From Zygaena filipendulae (Eukaryota; Arthropoda; Insecta; Lepidoptera; Zygaenidae): 64,000 nt of DNA. Location: the NCBI GenBank assembly GCA_907165275.2, contig OU015655.1, forward strand, positions 5,468,501 through 5,532,500. Reading direction: 5' to 3'. Under the pieces are notes generated by a model. The model searched no databases and was not told where the DNA came from. It saw only the letters and a list, made by a program, of their open reading frames with translations. Shown piece by piece: positions 11,033 through 20,116 of the stretch (position 1 is the stretch's first letter; the number at the start of each line of letters is the position of its first letter). The translations under genes were made by a program, and so were the position numbers.

Positions 11033-11158
11033 CTAACTGTTCCCCGCGGGAATTCCGGGATAAAAGTACTTCTTTGTGCTTCTCACAACGTGCATGCAAA
11101 ATTTCATGACGATCGGTTGAGCCGTTAATGTAACAAACTTTCGCATTTAAATATACCA
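11033..11158 (-). mobile_element. 5'-retaining Helitron fragment
   Basis: CTAACTGTTCCCCGCGGGAATTCC shows that the hairpin region is internally deleted. CATGACGATCGGTTGAGCCG and the 5' part near TTTCGCATTTAAATATA are kept. Confidence 0.65.
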
Positions 11159-13997
11159 TATCCTCACAATACAACATTGAGATGGTATCACAGAATAGGT
11201 GAACTAAACTCAAAGAAAATAACTGAAAAAAAAATCTCATTGAAATTATTTAATATCATAAAATACTTATTACCCTTTTATGGATTTGTTTTCGAGAAAT
11301 TTTTCTTTATTTCTTTTTTTTATAAAATTAATAGCCCTATTATGATTTAATATTAAAATATAATATCATATTAAGACTACCAATTTTAATGAAAAGAATG
11401 TTGTGTAAATGCTGTAAAAAGATAAGGTACCCTAGGAATCATATTAATTTTATTTACGAAAGTAAGTACATACACCTGAATGAATTCAACGGATATAGCT
11501 TTGGGCAGGCTTAAGAAAAACAAACGAACTACGACTAGGTATACAAAAACAAAATATTAATAAACCGCGGCGCGCAGCCCCACATTTATTTTGATTTGGA
11601 ATATGTTTTTACTTGCTATTTGACTACCTGAAAAACTTACCTTGCTATAATGTAAGAGATACCCTACATCATAGCAATGTATAGATATACCTACAACTAT
11701 AACAAGTTGAATATTATAAATGCATTTTAATATTATGGTTTTCTTTGAACATTAATTAATAGGTATTAATATTTATATTAGCTTATAAAGCTTAAAACCG
11801 TGTCGGTACATATTATATTTTTATTATTTTGTACCTACTCAAAATATCGTATCATTAAATTCATATGCTTACATTTACAAAAAAGGAAAACCGTAATAAT
11901 TATATAAAATATTTTATGAAAATTTCAACTTTTTTTCATTTGCTGCGTAGGTAGGTACTACCTACTTACTCGTATTTATGATTGCATATTTCTTCTCTTA
12001 ACATACTAGTGAGTTATTAAAAATCTGTTAAGTATTCTAGCGTTGAGCGTGAAGAAAGTAGGGTCAGTAGCGAGAGGGAGTGGGGAGGCCCAGGGGGACA
12101 CGGGGGTACGGGGGCACCTTTACGACTATGGCACGTGCGCGGTACGGGCGGCATGGCTGTAATTTTGGACAAAATTGTATTACACTAGGTACTCTGCAAG
12201 ATGGTACCTACTGTATTACAACTCACTTGCGGTAACCTGACTTGGTCATAAGAATTTTCTATTACAGTCATGTTACATGAATCCATACGTTTTTATAGAC
12301 AGGACCTACATAGAATCCATTTGATCATTTATTCATTTATTTACGTTGTTGTAATTATTTAGGTGTTTTATAGTTCTACATGTTTATTTTCTTGCATTGT
12401 AAGTAATGTTCACATCCATAAAGGATAGGTAATTACCCATCCAGGAATTATCATAGCAACCGCAGTGCCTTACTGCGATCGTAAATTATACGCACAGAGT
12501 CATCGAACTTAAATGTTTTCGAAGCTTATTCATTTATAAAAGTTATTAAAGAATATCATAATTCAAATTCTTCAAGTTTAATTATAAAGGCTACTTATAT
12601 TATTTATTTTACTGATGTGTATTATAAAGAACCCTGCATCACCTTTCTCATCTAATAAAACGACGCGCGACGCCCCACAAAACTAAATAACTAAATGTTC
12701 TTAGAAACTCTCTGCACAGAACTTGTCTTTATCACAGTCAAACTTTCTCTTTCTATCTTTGACACTTTAGCAGCTCTTGCGTATATCTATTTCACACCAA
12801 CACACAATTTCCCTACCTACCAAAGGTACTTTCAGTAAGACGGTAGTAAGCTGCCTTGCAAATTGAAATAGTAATGGGTTCACGCCTCGGCCCGTCAATA
12901 AACATTGAGTAAGGCGAGACCTATCATTGTTCTATGTACATTTTAATTATTAGACTCGGGACCGAGACTAACCCTTTGGATAAATAAGTAGGTAAGTGTT
13001 TCATAGAATAAACAGTTTGTTCCATCATAATATTTGTACACACAACCTACTGCAAATTTCTTCACTAGACCTATATATACCACTTACCTAGGTACTCTTA
13101 TACCTATCTAGGTAAATCAATTACTTTAATGAATGTGATAAGTTTTTTGTCTATATATCTATTTATATTTTCGTTTTCATCAAACTTTGATAATTAATAA
13201 TCAAAATTCCACGCTACGACATAATCTACCTACTTCTCCTACATCTACATAGGTTGCAAAACGCAAAAAAGCTGTTAGTACATTATATTTTGTATTATTT
13301 AAACCCTAAGTTCGCATTAGATATAGGCAAAGTCCGCTTTATTATTAATATTTTGCAGTTATTCAAAACAATTGTGTCAAACGAATAAATTATATTTACG
13401 TAGGTATATTAGAAACACGACCACGTTGTATCTGGTACATATAATGCTCTCAATATTGTTGTAGAATTATCATAAGACCAGAACGCTGAACTTAGTTTAC
13501 AACTATAGCTCTGCAGTCCTATCCCGATAGCATAATTTATGACACAAACATACGAAGTGAATACAATGTTCTGTATTAATTTCAAGCATCCAGCAATACT
13601 TACATTGCTTGTTGAATTCCATTAAACTGAACGCGAAGATTGCAACGACCGAAGGCATGGTAGCGAAGTCATAAAGAAAGTGTTGGTACAACGTTAGAAT
13701 GTTTCAACGGTATTAATCAGCCGATACGTCAATCCTAAACCGAACATCTGCACAGATATTATCAAAAAAAGAAGGAATAAATAGGAAAGTATTCGGATAG
13801 AGAGAGATTCAACTAGCTTACATTATAACAATAATTAGGTTTTTATAAGTCGCCACATTAATTTCAAAAATAAACTGACCGTGATCCTCTATACTATATT
13901 TATAATATACTTACACCTTCCCATATGTACATATAGAATACCTAAGTTAAAAAATAAAAAAATCGGTCGAATAGTTGCGGAAAAACCGCTAACATAC
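11159..13997. other. Unique DNA with one G-rich island
   Basis: At about 12056-12160 a strongly G-rich stretch (AGGGGGACACGGGGGTACG, then GGGGG) stands out against AT-rich flanks. No genes or repeat ends were recognised. Confidence 0.4.
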
Positions 13998-14633
13998 AAT
14001 AGGGTACTTGCATGAAATTTATTATAATAAATTGTATCAATATTTCAAAAATAGAGTCTTAGAAAAGCGTTATCCTGAAAGATTTACTAAAAAAATTTCA
14101 ATAGTTTCCATAATATTCAATATTTAATTTTGTGAAACGGAACGTTGCAACGAAACACCAATCACAGCCAAGCTTAACACATGACGTCACTTTTATTTTT
14201 TTAGGAAACCTTTACCTCTTTCAGAAAAGGCAAAAGAAACTAAGTGCATACAGTCAACGCATTTTTTCCATTTTCTGAAGTTTTTCCTTTAAAATGCATC
14301 GGTAAGATGCATTTCGATTCTTTACTGGAACTTTTGGAAGTAACTCGACACAGTTCAACCTTAATTTCGCTTTTGGATATTAAAGTTATCTGTCTGTCAG
14401 TGTCACATGACCCTGTCAATATGACAGTGACATTTCTATCACAGATTAATAAGGCGTAATTTTGAACTAGTGACGTCATTCCGCGTTTCGGCGGTAAGGT
14501 CTAAAGTAAGAACTTTGAAACGCTCTATTTAATTAATTTATGCATATATTTTTTTTTTCTTTCTTGCTTTGTTTAAGTAGGCCATATATCTTTAAAATAG
14601 ACCGGAAAAAGAAATTCATGCAAGTACCCTATT
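13998..14633. mobile_element. 636-bp MITE with AATAGGGTACTTGCATGAA ends
   Basis: AATAGGGTACTTGCATGAA begins at 13998 and its reverse complement ends at 14633. CCAAT (14158-14162) and TGACGTCA (14182-14189) lie inside the left end, and a second TGACGTCA (14471-14478) lies inside the right half in mirror position. The first bases, AATAGGG, resemble the THAP-family ends. No coding sequence was recognised between the two promoter-like modules. Confidence 0.7.
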
Positions 14634-14781
14634 ATAACAATAATGAATGAACTAAATTAGCACAAGTGAAGTTATCAGTGACAGTAATAATAATCTATAA
14701 ACATACTAATGAAATAAACCAAATATTATGTTTGTTCTTTGTTTTGAAAAACAGTAAAGAAATACGATTTGAGAGGATAAA

Positions 14782-14799
14782 TGTGTGTGTGTGTGTGTG
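14782..14799. repeat. (TG)9 microsatellite
   Basis: A run of nine TG units. Confidence 0.9.
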
Positions 14800-16418
14800 A
14801 CCGGATTCTATTTGCTGTCGGTTAGGAATAGTGTCTAGACGGGCACTGTGCATATTTACCAATGAGCTCTATGGTGTCACAGCAAACGCACGTCAAGTTC
14901 CAAGTTAACATTCAGTCATTGTATCTAGATGCTGTAACAGAATTTGTAAACCGGTATTTAAGTAACAACACACTGATTGGGTATTTGCGACGCGGATCAC
15001 GTAGATACAACTATCCTATCGAGTAAGTAGGCAGTCTAGAGTATCCTGACAACACTCAGTTGACGAACAATGTGTGTTTATCGAGGAACTGACGAATTAT
15101 AAAAATATCAAACAATCAAAAAATATACATTACCTAAGTCAATTTAAAGGGATATATCAGAGCTTTTTTACATAAAGAATATCACTTAAGTATAAGACAG
15201 CCTTATACCTTGGAGAAAACCTTAGCAAAAACTTGGGTTCACGCGCTTGAATGACCTTTATCTACATATTGTTATGTTGACAGCGCAACCCCTAGCAAAG
15301 ATCCGGTAGAGTTTGTTTCTGCTCTTTTCAGCGGTTTTATCCCACGTTAATTTCGTAGTTCCTGCGGGAATACTACTACAAAAGTACCCTGCATCCTTCT
15401 CTCTACCCCTGACAACGTGTATATTTTGCTTTGGTTTTTTATTTAGTGATCAGTGATAATAATCTTAATAGTGTTCGCGGCTTTGTACCTATCTCTTGAA
15501 TGACTAACCTTGCCGATACTTCAAAGTTACTAATCAAAAAGTAATAAATTTTGTATACAATATTGCATGGGAAACGATACCAGCTTTATTAATGTTTTAC
15601 TTTTTTTTATCTCTATATAGGTAAACAAAATGTTGTCTGCCGGTAATTATATTAAAAACCCAACCGTGGGATGACGTGATAATTCTGGACACAGGCAGGC
15701 ATTAATCATTTTCAGCGAACGTTATCTCGTGTTGCTGGGCGTTAACTCGTCATTGCGCCTTTCCTTGTTTGTTTTTGTCTTAAAATTACAGAGCGATGAT
15801 GGAGGTTTGACTACAGGTTTTTTTTTAGGATGTCGTTACATATACTTACCTACATTACATAATATATTTGACCCAGTGCATACCTATTGTAAAATTAATC
15901 TCAGTTAGAATTAAATAAAGAATATTTCTTACTGACTCTTCAGCGCTAACTTGAAATTACGAAGACTAAAAACATAAAATTGGGTACCAACAAGGCTTTC
16001 TTCTGTAACTTAGACAACTACTGAGAAATTATTTTGATAATTGGAGACATGAAAATCGGTATCGGAATTCTTTGTAGACAATAAATATTCTAGAGGTTTT
16101 TGTGATTCTAAACGATCCTAAGCGTGATGCAGTTGAAACTGTGGAACAGTGTATAACTGTGTATATGCGTTTTATAGAATAATAATCTTCACATTTATTT
16201 AGGATTCTATTAGTGATATTGAACCTTCTTTTTTTCCCAAACATTGTAGAACCGAATCGAACCGAACCAAAATGTTGTAGAACTTACAATTTGTAGAAAA
16301 ATGTGAAAAAATTGAGAAAATTTGTTTTTTCATGCCAGTTGTAATTTTTACCAACAGAATTATTATATTGCTTTATGCCTACATACGTAACATTTCTGCA
16401 GTACCTATATAACTATAA
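14800..16418. other. Mostly unique DNA with one Helitron scrap
   Basis: A minus-strand Helitron piece at about 15329-15425 keeps TTTTATCCCACGTTAATTTC and CTCTACCCCTGACAACGTG but not CTAG. Nothing else was recognised. Confidence 0.5.
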
Positions 16419-16605
16419 TCCTACTAATATTATAAATGTGAAAGTGTGGATGTTTGTTACTCAATCACGCGAAAACGGCTGAATGGATTTGGATGAAATT
16501 TGGCATGCACGTTGTCAGTGATACAGAGAAGGACTTAGGGTACTTTTTATCCCGGAATTCCTGCGGGAACTCTGAAATTACCGCGGGTGAAACCGCTAGT
16601 GCTAG
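16419..16605 (+). mobile_element. Near-complete Helitron-like element
   Basis: It starts TCCTACTAATATTATAAATG and ends with the CGCGGGTGAAACCGC hairpin and GCTAG. The target appears to be A/T, as expected for Helitrons, with no duplication. At about 187 bp this is a good reference for the main short family of the window. The last bases are irregular (CTAGTGCTAG). Confidence 0.8.
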
Positions 16606-16878
16606 TATACAATTGTTTCAAATAGGTATACCTACTCGTATCAAGTTTAGTTTCCACGTTGCGAGCATAGCTACCATTTAGTCTAATGAATTAATACATA
16701 ATCCAATTAAATAATGTTGTAGTTAACTAACTAACTGTATGTGGGCGTCAGGAATCGGGAAAGAGACCAATCGGGTTCTGATTAGTTTTGAAAAGCGACG
16801 TGTTAGGTAGTGACTTGACAAGGAGTTAGGAGACCACATGGATAATAATATTAAAAGTATTAATTAAAGGAAGTTTAA

Positions 16879-17067
16879 TCTCTACTAATATTATTAATGC
16901 GAAGGTTACTTTGTCTGTTACGCTTTCACGCCTTAACGGCTCAACCGATTATCATAAAATTGCATACACATTGTCAGGGTAACAGAGACGGACATAGTGT
17001 ACTTTTTACCCGGAATTCCTGTGGAAACCTCAAAATTACTGCGGGTGAAACTGCGCAGAACAGCTAG
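16879..17067 (+). mobile_element. Near-complete Helitron-like element
   Basis: It starts TCTCTACTAATATTATTAATG and ends GCAGAACAGCTAG. The middle carries ACGCTTTCACGCCTTAACGG and CTCAACCGATTATCATAAAA, the subfamily with the lower-strand ATCGGTTGAGCCGTTAAGG box. Confidence 0.8.
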
Positions 17068-18059
17068 TATCTAATAAATATGAGCAAAAAAGTGTGATAT
17101 ATTTTAAATATATTTTATAGGAAATCTATTGTAAAGTTTCTAATCGCTACCTTATTGCTAGATCAACAAACAGATATTACCGACCCACCTACACACCTAC
17201 ACCGTCAAAGTAAATAATGAGATAAAATATTATCGTACAAAGCATAATACAATAATAACCTTATAATAGCAACGTGTGAGTTTTTGCTCATTTTAACGAT
17301 CATGACTCGGCGCGCCATTAAATGAAGGGGTATATCGCGTCATGAATATGTAAATGCTACATTCGTACTGACTACTGATGATCAGTCACGCCACCATACC
17401 ATACTGTACTATTAAATTAATACAAATAGGTAGGAATGATTTCCACATTGTCATTTTACACCACTTTCATATATATACCTACTTATAGCCTGCACAATAC
17501 GTACCATTTTAATTATACATTTAAACTGATTTATAAAGCGGTGTATGTTTGTAATGAGGTTGTAAAATTGTAAGTATGCAGGGGCCAGGGGGTAATCTCT
17601 GGTGTCATTGAATTGTAAATAAAATAACGTATAGGAAGCTACAGTATGTCCGAATGATACAGTTAGTAATCTCGAATAAAATAAAAAGAACGGCGGGGAA
17701 ACCGAAGTTCAAGCCGGTAAAACATCGGGGAACTGCTACTATAAAAGCAAGCGAACAAGGTGAAGTTGTTTAATTTATCACCAAATTTTTGTAACCTCGA
17801 TAAAATCAATCAATTATTTAAAATTTTAATGATGGTACGGCAGCCCACGCCTTGTTTTCTCAGTGACTAATACAAACTAAATCTTCGTGAGTAGGCTCAG
17901 ACCTCAGTTCGACGAGCCGCCCAAGTTTTCCTCTGTGAAAATTCTCAAAACGGCTAATGAAGTGCGCAGGTGAAAAACATGTTTTGTGTGTTTTTGTTGA
18001 AATTGTAAGATTTTTATTGAAATGTTAAGATAATTGGATAATAAACCCGGGAAAAACAA
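17068..18059. other. Unique DNA with a faint Helitron scrap
   Basis: A degraded Helitron tail may lie at about 17690-17740 (GGCGGGGAAACCG, then ATCGGGGAACTGCTA). No genes were seen. Confidence 0.4.
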
Positions 18060-18409
18060 TAGGGATGTTGACGACATTTGAAAATCAAAATTCTAATTAG
18101 TCTGGTTTGTAGATTAATAAAAAAATTTAAAATTAATGAAAGTATACATAGATATATACCGCATTAAAATTAAGGGTGGGGGGGGGCTCGTGACAACATT
18201 AACCGTTATAAGCCCCATGCAAACTGCACCGGATAGTGACGTCACGCGAAATTTCAACTCAATGTATCTCCGTTATTATTTGATTACGTAAAAAAAGAAA
18301 AAAAACACGTGTCTAATATTTTTTATTAATCTACAAACCGGACTATAAAAAATAACTTTTCCGTAACTATTTCAAAAAAATTAAGTTCGAGGAGACTTGG
18401 TAGGTACTA
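18060..18409. mobile_element. MITE of the THAP-element family, copy 3
   Basis: The left end reads ATAGGGATGTTGACGACATTTG. The right end, in reverse complement, reads AGGGTTGTTGC. Inner repeats TTTGTAGATTAATAAAAAA and TTTTTTATTAATCTACAAA are inverted. A CRE palindrome is at 18237-18244 and the body matches the 8.7-kb copy. Confidence 0.65.
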
Positions 18410-19036
18410 GCAACAACCCTGCTCATCTACTTTGCCTCCAAGCCGCTAAGCTAGCTCAGATCTCTTTTATAAGTGTTCACTTAAAATTGTTGTTGAACTT
18501 TGAAGTATACAACTCACAACTAAGAAAAGAAAAAAAAAACACCTTGTAATTTATGTTATTAACAATAACATAATTTCTTTATTTTTAAGTACCTACCTAC
18601 TTATCACGTTTATCTTTTCTTTTTTTTTGACTCGTATAATTATACCATACCTTACCTACTTGATGTGAGTTTACATACATTAGTTAAGTTAGATACAAGA
18701 AGATATAAAAAAATACGTTTTACCTAGATTCACATTCAATATCAATGTTCTTTCAAAAATAAAACTAAATGTAAAAAGGTTTTCATTGAATAAACAAATT
18801 CGTACCTACTTGAGACGACGTGAGGACATTTTTGCATCTGTGACTATGTACCTACGTAATTTGTAAATCAATGTGAAAAAAGACATAGGTAACATATTAA
18901 ACACCTTAAACTCAATTTATCCCTTAAAAATAAATGAAACTAAACTATTTTTAACGTTATGTATTCTAAATTTCAATTTAAATGTTTTTACTCTACTTTG
19001 ATATTTGTATTATTATTTTTAAAACAATTTAATAAA
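18410..19036. other. Unique AT-rich DNA before the retroelement
   Basis: No repeat or gene was recognised. Confidence 0.45.
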
Positions 19037-19040
19037 AGAT

Positions 19041-19341
19041 AGTCATGTTGACGGTACCAAGTACTGAATAATTTCTCTATATTATAAATATTATCATACT
19101 GTGACAACGACCGGGTGGCCAGCCACAGACGCTGAGCAAGCATTCCCGCTACACGGCGAAGTCCATCCGCCCTATAGAGATAAGGTGCTAGGAATTAAGA
19201 ATAATGTACTCATGTACTCATGTTAGTTTTAATGTTAGTTTTAAGCATTCATTCTTATTGTAACGGTCATACAATAAAGACGTATTAAAATGAATTAAAT
19301 TGCTTTTTAAAAAGCGGTCCTGGATCTACCGTGATTTGTCT
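19041..19341 (+). repeat. 5' LTR
   Basis: 301 bp, starting AGTCATGTTGACGG and ending GATTTGTCT. The AGT start is typical of the 17.6/297-like errantiviruses. It contains a polyadenylation signal AATAAA (19273-19278) and a perfect palindrome GCTTTTTAAAAAGC (19302-19315). The last T is shared with the primer-binding site. Confidence 0.93.
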
Positions 19342-19356
19342 GGCGCAGCCGGTAGG
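19341..19356 (+). promoter_or_regulatory. Primer-binding site, tRNA-Ser type
   Basis: TGGCGCAGCCGGTAGG directly follows the LTR. It differs by one base from the tRNA-Ser-type site I recall for 17.6, 297 and TED, in contrast to the tRNA-Lys-type site of gypsy. Confidence 0.75.
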
Positions 19357-19631
19357 ATACCCTCTATATCCTATTGTCGTGCTCGTGCTCTCGAAGACAC
19401 AAAAATCGGTCTGAAGTGCGTGTTCGGCGTGTGAAAGGGTATCCATACGAACCAAATAAATAAGACTCCAAGGTGACCAGGACCAGGACCATTGCTGGAA
19501 GACATGGGTGGCTTGTGAGTACAACCTTTACTTCCTTTGCTTTCCCTATGACTTCCAAATATTAAATGTTACTATAGAGACAGAAAATCGCTCAAGTAAC
19601 GTTATCTGATTGCACAAAAATAGGCAAACAT

Positions 19632-19893
19632 ACACTAAATCGGTATAACTTAGTTTATAGATCGTACACTTCATCGGTACATAATTAAGAATATTTTAAT
19701 CAAATAACAAATCTATTTGATTTTAAATACTTTGCTCTATTTTATACACTACATCGGTATAATTAAGTTTATAGATCGTACACTTCATCGGTACATAATC
19801 ACAAATATTTTAATCAAATAACAAATCTATTTGATTTTAAATACTTTGCTCTATTTTATATTTAGGATATTAAGATATTACACTGAATCGGTA
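19632..19893 (+). repeat. Leader repeat array, 114-bp unit, five short motifs
   Basis: A 114-bp unit occurs twice in tandem (19632-19745, 19746-19859), followed by the start of a third. Within it ACACTNNATCGGTA occurs at 19632, 19666, 19746, 19780 and 19880, spaced 34, 80, 34 and 100 bases. The array lies in the untranslated leader, the position of the Su(Hw)-binding insulator array in Drosophila gypsy. The motif itself is not the Su(Hw) site, so a protein-binding role is only inference. Confidence 0.8.
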
Positions 19894-20116
19894 TATTAAA
19901 TTAAGAATAAATTGTTTAAATAATAATTTTTTGTTACAAATACAACATTAAAGAAAAAAATATATAGTTCTTATATTAAATTTGTTTAAATAATTTGTGA
20001 CTCTATCACTCTATATCTCTATAAAATAATTTTAATCATTTTTAGCGTTAAGAATTAAATTGTGTGTGTCTTTTATTATAGTACTTGTTGTGTTAAAGTG
20101 AATATAAATTTAAAAA

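Noticed and set aside
14240..14479. Overlapping 71- and 79-residue frames on opposite strands
   Set aside because: They lie in the interior of the 636-bp MITE, mirror each other's open region, and show no domain.
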